A stretch of DNA of 11,232 bases from Nitrospirota bacterium (GTDB lineage: Bacteria; Nitrospirota; Leptospirillia; Leptospirillales; Leptospirillaceae), in contig JAJZGM010000020.1 in NCBI GenBank assembly GCA_021828525.1, positions 1,011 through 12,242 of the forward strand, in the 5' to 3' direction. Shown one piece after another: positions 5,653 through 11,232 of the stretch. The position numbers and the translations under genes were made by a program. Each line of letters starts with the position of its first letter. Position 1 is the first letter of the stretch. The notes beneath the pieces were generated by a model that worked only from the letters and a program-made list of their open reading frames with translations, ran no database searches and had not been told where the DNA came from.

Positions 5653-6636
5653 TTGAAGGGAACCGTTTATCTGAATGACAAGACGGGTATCGTCGTGATT
5701 GGGGCCACCGGCCGGGAGGCCTCCCAGGTGATCAAGGAATCGGAGACCCTGTATCCCGGAATCATCAAGGCCGGAATCACTCCGGGCAAGGGTGGATCGA
5801 GCGAATTGCCAGTCCCTGTTTTTGATACCCTGAAAGAAGCCGTGAGCGATCCGAAAGTCGGAAAACTTCTAAACACGGCCCTGATCTATGTGCCTCCGGT
5901 CTCGGTTCTCGATGCGGTGATGGAATGTCTGGACAATGGAATAAAGGTTCTGTATATTATCACCGAACATGTTCCCATTCGTGATTCTGAAGTCATTTAC
6001 CAGGAGAAGGTTCGTCGGGGAGCCATCATTGTCGGCGGGACGAGTCTCGGGTGCTTCGTTCCTTCCGTAGGAAGGATCGGCGCAATTGGCGGAAAGGATC
6101 CCACGGTGGCATTCCGGGATGGCGGGATCGTCGTCATTTCCAAGAGCGGGGGGTTGACGGTCACCACGGCTGAAATGTTCAAGCGACGTGGATGGGGAAC
6201 CTACATGGCTCTTGCCATCGGCGGTGATATTATTTCGAATACCACCTATGCGGATGTTCTTCAGGAAATCAAGGGCGATCCCCGGGTCAAGGGGGTGGTC
6301 ATGCTTGGTGAGCCCGGAGGGTCTTACGAAGAACAGGTGGCCGGTCTGATTATGTCAGGCGGCTTCGACAAGCCGGTGGCGGCATTCATCTCGGGCAGAT
6401 TCCAGGAGAGAATGCCGGAAGGCGTGGCCTTCGGCCATGCAGGCGCGATCGTCGAGCGTGGCATGGGCAAGGCAACGGACAAGATCGCCCGACTTGAGGC
6501 GGCCGGAAAGAAGTATCCCGTGAAGGTAGCCTTTTACTACCACGATCTCGTCAAGACAATTGAATCGCTCGGAGTTCCTCGGGATTTTGAGGACAGCACC
6601 ACCGAGCATGTGAAGCCCCTTTACTCCACGTTCTAG
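5653..6636 (+). CDS. ccsB: Citryl-CoA synthetase small subunit (SucD-like, phosphohistidine)
   Basis: 327 aa, homologous to succinyl-CoA synthetase alpha (about 290) and of the size of Hydrogenobacter CcsB. The N-terminal CoA-binding Rossmann fold has TGIVVIGATGREASQ (11-25) and TPGKGGSSELPVPVFDTL (43-60). The ligase domain carries GGDI and the phosphorylated histidine in GHAGAIVERGMG (His262), which relays phosphate from ATP to citrate. The C-terminus is extended (HDLVKTIESLGVPRDF) relative to SucD. The start is TTG at 5653: GGGAG lies 6 nt upstream and residues begin (M)KGTVYLNDKTGIV; the nearby ATG at 5648 is out of frame, and in-frame starts farther up lie inside ccsA. The rare start may tune its ratio to CcsA. 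Same unit as ccsA and the 54-aa gene behind it. SucD remains the alternative for a single-gene view. Confidence 0.85.
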   Translation: MKGTVYLNDKTGIVVIGATGREASQVIKESETLYPGIIKAGITPGKGGSSELPVPVFDTLKEAVSDPKVGKLLNTALIYVPPVSVLDAVMECLDNGIKVLYIITEHVPIRDSEVIYQEKVRRGAIIVGGTSLGCFVPSVGRIGAIGGKDPTVAFRDGGIVVISKSGGLTVTTAEMFKRRGWGTYMALAIGGDIISNTTYADVLQEIKGDPRVKGVVMLGEPGGSYEEQVAGLIMSGGFDKPVAAFISGRFQERMPEGVAFGHAGAIVERGMGKATDKIARLEAAGKKYPVKVAFYYHDLVKTIESLGVPRDFEDSTTEHVKPLYSTF

Positions 6637-6667
6637 GGGCGAATCAACCGAAGGGGGGTGAGGGAAA

Positions 6668-6832
6668 ATGGCAGAAGAAAGAACACAGTTGGCGACAGGA
6701 CCTGCGATTGTCGGAGGGGTTGTCATCCTGGCGGCGCTTCTCTTTTTCATCATTTTTCTCGGGCAGGGTGCCGAGAGCGCGAACCACATGAAGGCATGGT
6801 TGCCGGGTTCAGCCACCCATCTCTGGCCATAA
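6668..6832 (+). CDS. 54-aa single-span membrane protein in the ccsAB operon
   Basis: Short ORF with a ribosome site (GTGAGGG, 4-8 nt upstream) starting 31 nt after the ccsB stop and ending before the operon terminator. It has a short polar N-terminus (MAEERTQLATG), one hydrophobic span GPAIVGGVVILAALLFFIIF (11-30) and a polar tail ending WLPGSATHLWP. No signal-peptidase site is evident. I recognise no family. Its first residues resemble those of the membrane protein at 10058 (MAEEKIEP), perhaps by chance. Genuine by ribosome site, hydrophobic pattern and position; could anchor a soluble enzyme to the membrane (speculative). Confidence 0.7.
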   Translation: MAEERTQLATGPAIVGGVVILAALLFFIIFLGQGAESANHMKAWLPGSATHLWP

Positions 6833-6872
6833 TAGGACTCTTTCCTTCTATCTTAAAAATCTCTTTGCTTTT

Positions 6873-6921
6873 CCCTCATTCCCAGTAGAAAATTTCCGGC
6901 TGGGGATGGGGGCTTTTTTTT
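6873..6921 (+). terminator. Intrinsic terminator of the ccsAB operon
   Basis: Arms CCCTCATTCCCAG (6873-6885) and CTGGGGATGGGGG (6900-6912) pair over 13 bp with two G-U wobbles, loop of 14 nt, followed by C and eight T residues (6914-6921). The T run flows directly into TTGACA (6920-6925), a possible -35 for the next gene. Confidence 0.8.
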
Positions 6922-6946
6922 GACAATAAATCAGGATAAAATACTT

Positions 6947-6969
6947 GGACGCGGTTTCGCGTCCTTTTT
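6947..6969 (+). terminator. Second hairpin with T run ahead of aconitase
   Basis: Perfect 7-bp stem GGACGCG (6947-6953) / CGCGTCC (6958-6964) with loop GTTT and five T residues. It may be a backup terminator for ccsAB. If the TTGACA at 6920 is a real -35, transcription would begin within a few bases of this stem, making it instead a 5'-terminal hairpin or attenuator of the aconitase mRNA. Confidence 0.6.
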
Positions 6970-7070
6970 GTTTCAATGGAGCGTTTTGGAAGCCGGGGTG
7001 CCCTCATCGGATGAGTGGCGGTTCCAGGATCCCGGATAGTGTGGACACATCCCCTCAAGGAGATTAAGCA
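6970..7070 (+). promoter_or_regulatory. Structured 5' leader of the aconitase gene
   Basis: About 100 nt without an ORF. It holds a 13-bp palindrome CTCATC-G-GATGAG (7003-7015), enclosed by GCC/GGC and more distantly by CCGGG (6993-6997) / CCCGG (7031-7035), so the RNA can fold into a nested stem. AAGGAG at 7057-7062 is the ribosome site. No known riboswitch was recognised. The palindrome could alternatively be a DNA site for a regulator. Confidence 0.35.
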
Positions 7071-8993
7071 ATGGCGCTTAACCTGACTCAGAAAATCATC
7101 AAGAATCATCTCGTTTCCGGAGAAATGGTCCCCGGAAAGGAAATCGCGATCAAGATCGATCAGACGTTGACGCAGGATGCGACCGGGACAATGGCTTACC
7201 TCCAGTTTGAAGCCCTGGGTCTCGATCGGGTCAAGACCGAATTGTCTGTCTCCTATGTCGACCATAATATGCTTCAGACTGGCTTCGAAAATGCGGATGA
7301 CCACAGGTATCTCCAGACTGTTGCCGCCAAATATGGAATCGTGTTTTCCCGGCCGGGAAACGGAATCTGCCATCAGGTTCATCTCGAGCGTTTTGGCAAG
7401 CCTGGCAAGACCCTTCTCGGATCAGACAGCCACACCCCGACGAACGGGGGCCTCGGCATGCTTGCGATCGGGGCGGGAGGACTTGACGTGGCCCTCGCCA
7501 TGGGAGGGGAGCCCTTTTACACCACCATGCCGAAAGTTGTTCTGGTCAAGCTCACGGGCAAGTTTCAGCCCTTTGTGTCGGCCAAGGACGTCATTCTTGA
7601 ACTTCTGCGGCGTCTTACCGTCAAGGGAGGCGTTGGCCGGATATTCGAATACGGCGGGGAGGGTGTGAAGGGACTGTCGGTTCCGGAACGCTCCACGATC
7701 ACGAACATGGGCGCGGAGCTTGGGGCCACCACCTCGGTCTTTCCCTCTGATGAACAGACCCGCAAATACTTGAAGGCCCAAGGCCGTGAAAATGATTATG
7801 CCCCCTTCGAGGCCGACGCCGGTGCCACTTATGATGAAACCGTCGAAATTGATCTCAACACCCTTGAGCCTCTGATTGCCCAGCCCCATTCTCCCGACAA
7901 TGTGGTCAAGGTCCGTGAAATTCAGGGAATCCCCGTGAGCCAGGTGGCGATCGGATCCTGCACCAATTCCTCCTACAAGGACCTTCTCGGAATCGCGGCC
8001 ATCATGAAGGGGAGGACGGTTCATCCCTCTGTCAGCCTGGGCTTTTCGCCCGGATCCCGCCAGACCCTCGAGATGATCTCCCAGAATGGGGTCCTTGGAG
8101 ACCTCATCACCTCGGGAGCCCGTCTGCTCGAATCGGCGTGCGGACCGTGCATCGGGATGGGATTTGCCCCCCCCTCAGGCGGTGTCTCTGTCCGGACCTT
8201 CAACAGGAACTTCGAAGGGCGTTCCGGGACCAAGGATGCCAAGGTCTACCTTGCAAGCCCTGAAGTGGCGGCGGCCTGTGCCATCACGGGCGTGATCACC
8301 GATCCCCGGGATCTCGGAATCAAGGCGGAAACTGTTGAGATTCCGGAAAAGTATGTCCTCGATGACCGCATGATGATCTTTCCCCCCAAGGACGGTCATG
8401 GCATCGAGGTTCTTCGTGGGCCCAACATCAAGCCCCTTCCGACACGCGATCGCATCTCCGAGACGGTTTCGGGGACGGTGCTCCTGAAGGTAGGAGACAA
8501 TATCACCACAGACCACATCATGCCGGCCGGAGCCAAGGTGTTGCCGCTCAGGTCCAATGTTCCGGCCATTTCCCAGTACGTCTTCGAATCGGTGGATCCG
8601 ACCTTTCCGAAGCGTGCCAAGGAGGCTGGTGGCGGATTCATCGTCGGCGGAGCGAACTACGGACAGGGTTCAAGCCGTGAGCATGCCGCCCTTGCCCCGA
8701 TGTACCTTGGTGTCAAGGCGGTTATCGTGAAGGGCTTCGCCAGAATCCATCTGGCCAATCTCATCAACTTCGGCATTCTTCCCCTGACCTTTGTGAACGA
8801 AGCCGATTACGACAAGATCGACAGGGATGACCAGCTCGAGTTCAGCACTTCAGGACTCGAAAAAGGAACCCTCGTGCTCAAGAACCTCACAAAGAAGATC
8901 GACATTCCGGTCAAGCATTCTCTTACGGCCCGCGATCTGGACATTGTCCGTGCAGGCGGAACCCTGGCCTATGTGAAGGGCCGGAGCAAGTAG
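7071..8993 (+). CDS. acn: Aconitate hydratase, short Aquifex type
   Basis: 640 aa, well short of the roughly 890-aa AcnA and matching the single-chain short aconitases described in Aquifex. Interconverts isocitrate and citrate; in the reductive TCA direction it supplies citrate for cleavage. Substrate-site motif GSDSHTPTNGGLGMLAIGAGG (Asp119, His121) lies in the N-terminal domains; the [4Fe-4S] ligands are Cys297 (GSCTNSS) and Cys357/Cys360 (SACGPCIGMG); the C-terminal swivel domain (about 470-640) begins near GDNITTDHIMPAG and keeps the active-site Ser-Arg-Glu in GQGSSREHAAL (534-537 region). All catalytic elements seem intact. Homoaconitase or isopropylmalate isomerase is less likely, since those are usually split into two subunits. 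AAGGAG lies 8 nt before the ATG. Flanked by its own leader and terminator, so likely transcribed alone. Confidence 0.93.
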   Translation: MALNLTQKIIKNHLVSGEMVPGKEIAIKIDQTLTQDATGTMAYLQFEALGLDRVKTELSVSYVDHNMLQTGFENADDHRYLQTVAAKYGIVFSRPGNGICHQVHLERFGKPGKTLLGSDSHTPTNGGLGMLAIGAGGLDVALAMGGEPFYTTMPKVVLVKLTGKFQPFVSAKDVILELLRRLTVKGGVGRIFEYGGEGVKGLSVPERSTITNMGAELGATTSVFPSDEQTRKYLKAQGRENDYAPFEADAGATYDETVEIDLNTLEPLIAQPHSPDNVVKVREIQGIPVSQVAIGSCTNSSYKDLLGIAAIMKGRTVHPSVSLGFSPGSRQTLEMISQNGVLGDLITSGARLLESACGPCIGMGFAPPSGGVSVRTFNRNFEGRSGTKDAKVYLASPEVAAACAITGVITDPRDLGIKAETVEIPEKYVLDDRMMIFPPKDGHGIEVLRGPNIKPLPTRDRISETVSGTVLLKVGDNITTDHIMPAGAKVLPLRSNVPAISQYVFESVDPTFPKRAKEAGGGFIVGGANYGQGSSREHAALAPMYLGVKAVIVKGFARIHLANLINFGILPLTFVNEADYDKIDRDDQLEFSTSGLEKGTLVLKNLTKKIDIPVKHSLTARDLDIVRAGGTLAYVKGRSK

Positions 8994-9020
8994 GTCTATC
9001 TGTCTTTTTGTATTCACCGG

Positions 9021-9048
9021 GGGCCGGAGAATATCCGGCCCTTTTTTT
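9021..9048 (+). terminator. Intrinsic terminator after aconitase
   Basis: Perfect 8-bp stem GGGCCGGA (9021-9028) / TCCGGCCC (9034-9041), loop GAATA, then seven T residues (9042-9048). Strong canonical terminator 27 nt past the stop codon. The end of the T run again forms TTGACC. Confidence 0.88.
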
Positions 9049-9074
9049 GACCGGATCAACAATCCCTTTTCAAT
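9047..9074 (+). promoter_or_regulatory. Possible promoter of the citryl-CoA lyase gene
   Basis: TTGACC (9047-9052), 16 bp, then TTCAAT (9069-9074). The -35 overlaps the terminator T run. The predicted start near 9081 falls in the ribosome site (AAAGGA 9079-9084), which weakens the call; yet the gene sits behind a strong terminator and needs a promoter or read-through. Confidence 0.3.
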
Positions 9075-9090
9075 CCAGAAAGGAACCCGC

Positions 9091-9894
9091 ATGAGCAAGG
9101 ACAGTGAGGAAAAGGATGTGAAATGGCGAACCCGGGTCGGGGGCCAGGTGGACGGCAAGCCCGTTGTCAGGGGATACCCCCTGGATGACCTGGTCGGTCG
9201 AGTCTCCTTCGCAGAAGCAATCTACCTGATCCTCAAGGGCGAGCTTCCCACCGAGAGGGAAAAGAAGATGATGGAGGCCATGCTTGTGGCCTGCATCGAC
9301 AATGGAATCGGACCTCCGTCTGTGGTTGCTGCCAGGACGGTTTTTTCCGGAGGAAATGCTCTCAATGCCGCGGTTGCCGGCGGTGTCCTGACTCTTGGCG
9401 ATTCCCACGGAGGGGCGATCGAACAATGTGCCCGCATTTATCAGGAGAATTTTCCTTCCGATGTGGTCGATGTCAAGGCCCACGCCAAGGCGGTGGTCGA
9501 GGAGTTCGACAGGAAGAAAAAAAGGCTTCCGGGCTACGGCCACAAACTCTACAAGCGTGATCCCAGAACAATGCGGCTTCTCGAACTGGCCAAGGAATTT
9601 GGGTATATGGGGCGGTTCGTGGAATTTGCCGTGGCGGTTCAGGACGAGCTCGAGGCCAAAAGCGGCAAGAATCTTCCCCTGAATGTCGACGGGATGATCG
9701 CGGCCATTATCTCCGAAATGGGGCTCTCCTGGAAAACGGGTAAGGGAATTTTCATCATCGGTCGCATACCGGGGCTTGTGGCGCATGTTGTCGAGGAGTG
9801 GGAGCGGGAAAAGCCTTTCCGTCGTCTGGAGGAAGGAACCTATGTCTATGATGGGACCCCTGTCCGTCCCGTTCCGTCAAAGCCATTGTCTTAA
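9091..9894 (+). CDS. ccl: Citryl-CoA lyase (citrate synthase fold)
   Basis: 267 aa. Splits citryl-CoA into acetyl-CoA and oxaloacetate, completing the two-enzyme citrate cleavage started by CcsAB. It has the small-form citrate-synthase fold, similar in size to the Hydrogenobacter Ccl (about 260 aa) and to the C-terminal domain of ATP-citrate lyase; true citrate synthases are about 370-430 aa. The catalytic triad equivalents are present: His106 in GDSHGGAIEQ, His151 in GYGHKLYKRDPRT and Asp200 in LNVDGMIAAI. Start ATG with AAAGGA 6 nt upstream. Lies between two terminators, so probably its own unit, but in the same gene cluster as ccsAB and acn. The alternative, a citrate synthase-like protein of other function, is less likely in this context. 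Confidence 0.9.
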   Translation: MSKDSEEKDVKWRTRVGGQVDGKPVVRGYPLDDLVGRVSFAEAIYLILKGELPTEREKKMMEAMLVACIDNGIGPPSVVAARTVFSGGNALNAAVAGGVLTLGDSHGGAIEQCARIYQENFPSDVVDVKAHAKAVVEEFDRKKKRLPGYGHKLYKRDPRTMRLLELAKEFGYMGRFVEFAVAVQDELEAKSGKNLPLNVDGMIAAIISEMGLSWKTGKGIFIIGRIPGLVAHVVEEWEREKPFRRLEEGTYVYDGTPVRPVPSKPLS

Positions 9895-9906
9895 GGATCA
9901 ATTTGC

Positions 9907-9956
9907 AGGAGGGAAAGGCATTCCTTTCCCTCTTGATGTTTTACCGAACATTTTTT
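9907..9956 (+). terminator. Terminator (tandem hairpins) after ccl
   Basis: First stem: GAGGGAAAGG (9909-9918) / CCTTTCCCTC (9923-9932) with loop CATT, extendable by two more pairs to 9907/9934. A weaker second stem, ATGTT (9936-9940) / AACAT (9947-9951), is followed by six T residues (9951-9956). The first stem has a poor T run on its own; together they make a credible terminator. Confidence 0.65.
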
Positions 9957-10013
9957 GTTAGGATATCACCCCATATGAAGTTGCCTATAGAATGTCCCAG
10001 GTGAAAGACGAAT

Positions 10014-10037
10014 CCGGACGGGATTTTTAAAGTCCGG
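10014..10037 (+). repeat. Inverted repeat just upstream of the PsiE-like gene
   Basis: CCGGAC (10014-10019) and GTCCGG (10032-10037) can pair around an A/T-rich 12-nt loop, 20 nt before the ATG at 10058. It could be an mRNA hairpin limiting ribosome entry or a DNA operator. Nothing else was recognised in 9957-10057; no convincing promoter was found there (TAGAAT at 9988-9993 has no matched -35). Confidence 0.35.
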
Positions 10038-10057
10038 GAGACAGGATAGCCCAAGCC

Positions 10058-10612
10058 ATGGCCGAAGAAAAGATCGAACCGGTCATTCCTCCACCCCTTG
10101 AGGATATTGAACAGAAGTTTCCCTCCTGGTACCTGGGAGGCGTCAAGCTCGTTCTTCTGACCCTTCTGATGATCATGTTCCTCTCCATGGTCTGGGGAAC
10201 CTGGGAGACGATCGAGCAGGCTTTCATCCATGCAAAAAATGGCCTTTTGTCGATGCTGAAGTCCCTCCTTGTCAACATCCTTCTCCTGTTGGCCCTGCTT
10301 GAGGTCTCAAGAACGATCCTGACCTACTTTACCCTTGGACGGGTCAAGGTGACCTATATTGTCGATTCGGTCCTGGCGGTCCTTCTTTCCGAAACCCTGG
10401 TCACCTGGTTCTCAAATGAGCCTCTTTCACGATATATCGAGCTGGTCATGGTTCTCCTGGCATTGACCATTCTTCGGGTCTATGCCATCCAGTACCACCC
10501 TGCCCCTTACGGAACGAAAGAAAAACGACCATTTCTTGACCCGACCCTTCCCCGTGTCTGGAAAAAGAAGATGGGATGGGTCTCCAAGGAAAAATCCCCG
10601 CCCTCCAAATGA
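10058..10612 (+). CDS. Four-helix inner-membrane protein, PsiE-like (tentative)
   Basis: 184 aa. A polar N-terminus (1-25, MAEEKIEPVIPPPLEDIEQ) is followed by four hydrophobic spans at about 27-48, 65-84, 100-118 and 125-143, then a basic Pro-rich cytoplasmic tail (KKKMGWVSKEKSPPSK). The spacing of helices and the block YIVDSVLAVLLSETLVTWF ... ALTILRVYAI recall the phosphate-starvation-inducible E (PsiE) family, whose biochemical role is unknown. That assignment rests on pattern memory and is uncertain. The ribosome site is weak (AGGA about 12 nt upstream). It sits inside the reductive TCA cluster, between ccl and a [2Fe-2S] protein gene, so a link to membrane-associated carbon or redox metabolism is possible but unproven. 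No signal peptide. Confidence 0.8.
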   Translation: MAEEKIEPVIPPPLEDIEQKFPSWYLGGVKLVLLTLLMIMFLSMVWGTWETIEQAFIHAKNGLLSMLKSLLVNILLLLALLEVSRTILTYFTLGRVKVTYIVDSVLAVLLSETLVTWFSNEPLSRYIELVMVLLALTILRVYAIQYHPAPYGTKEKRPFLDPTLPRVWKKKMGWVSKEKSPPSK

Positions 10613-10613
10613 G

Positions 10614-10633
10614 GGGGGGCTTCAGGCCCTCCT
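10614..10633 (+). repeat. GC-rich hairpin after the PsiE-like gene
   Basis: A run of G ending GGGC (10617-10620) pairs with GCCC (10626-10629) and adjoining bases, loop TTCAG, immediately after the stop codon. No T run follows on either strand, so it is not a standard intrinsic terminator; it may stabilise the 3' end of the mRNA. The remaining 10634-10705 shows nothing recognisable. Confidence 0.35.
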
Positions 10634-10705
10634 CAAAGGTTCCCTGAAAGCCAGAACCGTGCCATTCTCGGATTTTTCCGTGGCTGCGTTCCACCCCTTG
10701 TCCAA

Positions 10706-10735
10706 TTGAATTGCTCAGGCCCTCTCTGGTAGACT
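10706..10735 (+). promoter_or_regulatory. Promoter of the [2Fe-2S] protein gene, extended -10
   Basis: TTGAAT (10706-10711), 18 bp, TAGACT (10730-10735) with TGG just before the -10 (extended -10 form). Predicted start near 10742 gives an unusually long leader of about 135 nt before the ATG at 10877. Confidence 0.45.
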
Positions 10736-10757
10736 TTAACTCCCGAGCATGCAAACT

Positions 10758-10839
10758 GACGCCCCGTTTTTTCTTGTTTTTACGAACATTGTCGGGAGGG
10801 ACGCGTGCGGTTTCCCCTTTGTCCTCCCCCCAGGGCGTC
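10758..10839 (+). promoter_or_regulatory. Structured leader upstream of the [2Fe-2S] protein gene
   Basis: Outer arms GACGCCC (10758-10764) / GGGCGTC (10833-10839) enclose inner arms GGGAGGGAC (10794-10802) / GTCCTCCC (10821-10828, one bulged G). TTTCATTTT follows the outer stem. An alternative pairing, CCCG (10763-10766) with CGGG (10793-10796), would compete with both. Competing folds with a T-rich stretch resemble an attenuator or riboswitch, but I recognise no known class and no leader peptide. Confidence 0.35.
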
Positions 10840-10876
10840 TTTCATTTTGGATTCAGCCAGCCGACGGAGTCAGACA

Positions 10877-11232
10877 ATGGATAGTTTACCCAAAGAAAGT
10901 CAATCCCTGGTCCATGTGTCAATCAATGGAAGGGATTATGAAGTCCCTGCAGGGTCGACGATGGTCCAGGCAATGTGGTACACGGGCCACGAAGTCATTC
11001 ATGGGATCGGATGTCTGGGCGGAGTGTGCGGCGCGTGTGCCACCGTCTATCGCATGAAGGGGGATTTCCGCCTTCGGAATGCCCTGGCCTGCCAGACGCT
11101 TGTCCAGGACGGCATGAGCTTTTCGATGCTTGACTCCTATCCCATCCAGAGGGCCCATTACGATGTGGCGGCATTGACCGATCCCAAGGAGGAGCTGTTC
11201 ACCTTTTATCCGGAATCGGCGACCTGCCGGAA
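10877..11232 (+). CDS. [2Fe-2S] ferredoxin-domain protein, SdhB/FrdB-like (partial)
   Basis: 118 residues are visible before the right edge. A plant-type ferredoxin fold (SINGRDYEVPAGSTMVQAMW) carries the cluster ligands Cys46, Cys51, Cys54 and Cys72 (C-x4-C-x2-C-x17-C; GCLGGVCGACATV ... LACQTL). The part after it (DPKEELFTFYPESATCR) looks like the linker to a C-terminal domain; Cys117 could be the first ligand of a [4Fe-4S] CxxCxxC motif beyond the window, as in succinate dehydrogenase/fumarate reductase iron-sulfur subunits. It would pass electrons between a catalytic subunit and a partner. Given the cluster, fumarate reductase or a 2-oxoacid:ferredoxin oxidoreductase accessory subunit are both possible; the sequence does not decide. 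GGAG lies 7 nt before the ATG. Confidence 0.85.
   Translation, partial: MDSLPKESQSLVHVSINGRDYEVPAGSTMVQAMWYTGHEVIHGIGCLGGVCGACATVYRMKGDFRLRNALACQTLVQDGMSFSMLDSYPIQRAHYDVAALTDPKEELFTFYPESATCR

Noticed and set aside
4373..6636. Ordinary succinyl-CoA synthetase (sucCD)
   Set aside because: Fold is the same, but larger subunit sizes and the citryl-CoA lyase and aconitase neighbours favour citryl-CoA synthetase. Only phylogeny can settle it.
6946..6960. sigma54-like spacing GG-N10-GC upstream of aconitase
   Set aside because: The match falls wholly within the perfect GGACGCG/CGCGTCC hairpin and lacks the TGGCAC/TTGCA core; chance result.
9975..10004. 9-codon ORF (MKLPIECPR) in the ccl to PsiE-like gap
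   Set aside because: No ribosome site and too short to support; no leader-peptide logic such as repeated regulatory codons.
10749..11057. Plus-strand ORF of 102 aa overlapping the [2Fe-2S] gene
   Set aside because: Wrong frame relative to the ferredoxin cysteine motif; starts in the structured leader without a ribosome site.

Overview
The window looks like part of a chromosome of an autotrophic, rTCA-cycle bacterium of the Leptospirillum type (Nitrospirota). This is inferred from a citryl-CoA synthetase / citryl-CoA lyase gene set packed with an Aquifex-type aconitase, moderate-to-high GC, and sigma70-like promoters. No rRNA, tRNA, insertion sequence, phage gene or CRISPR array was seen.

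Left half, minus strand (about 1-4184): a tightly coupled four-gene operon reads lexA -> RecA-like protein without a Walker A motif -> 91-aa helical protein -> divergent family-B DNA polymerase of the PolB2 type. Junctions are TTGA overlap, ATGA overlap, then a roughly 23-bp overlap. A promoter (TTGACG-N17-TAAGGT) and a 29-bp imperfect inverted repeat sit just ahead of lexA, as expected for an autoregulated SOS operon. The layout parallels the lexA-imuA-imuB-dnaE2 mutagenesis cassettes of other bacteria, but with unrelated or highly diverged parts. It is the most interesting system here: a candidate damage-induced PolB2 'mutasome' under LexA control. Downstream, a SAM-methyltransferase gene (partial, runs off the left edge) has its own extended -10 promoter, which overlaps the polymerase stop codon.

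Right half, plus strand (about 4272-11232): genes for citrate cleavage and interconversion in the reductive TCA cycle. ccsA and ccsB (citryl-CoA synthetase) and a 54-aa single-span membrane protein form one unit closed by a strong terminator. Then come an aconitase gene with a structured 5' leader and its own terminator, a citryl-CoA lyase gene with another terminator, a four-helix PsiE-like membrane protein, and the start of a [2Fe-2S] protein with a long structured leader (partial, runs off the right edge). Aconitase makes citrate from isocitrate, CcsAB activates citrate to citryl-CoA with ATP, and Ccl splits it into acetyl-CoA and oxaloacetate. The [2Fe-2S] protein is probably an electron-transfer subunit for a redox step of the same pathway.

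The two halves diverge from the 4110-4372 intergenic region, which holds back-to-back promoters. All functional names are from motif recognition by eye; no database search was possible.
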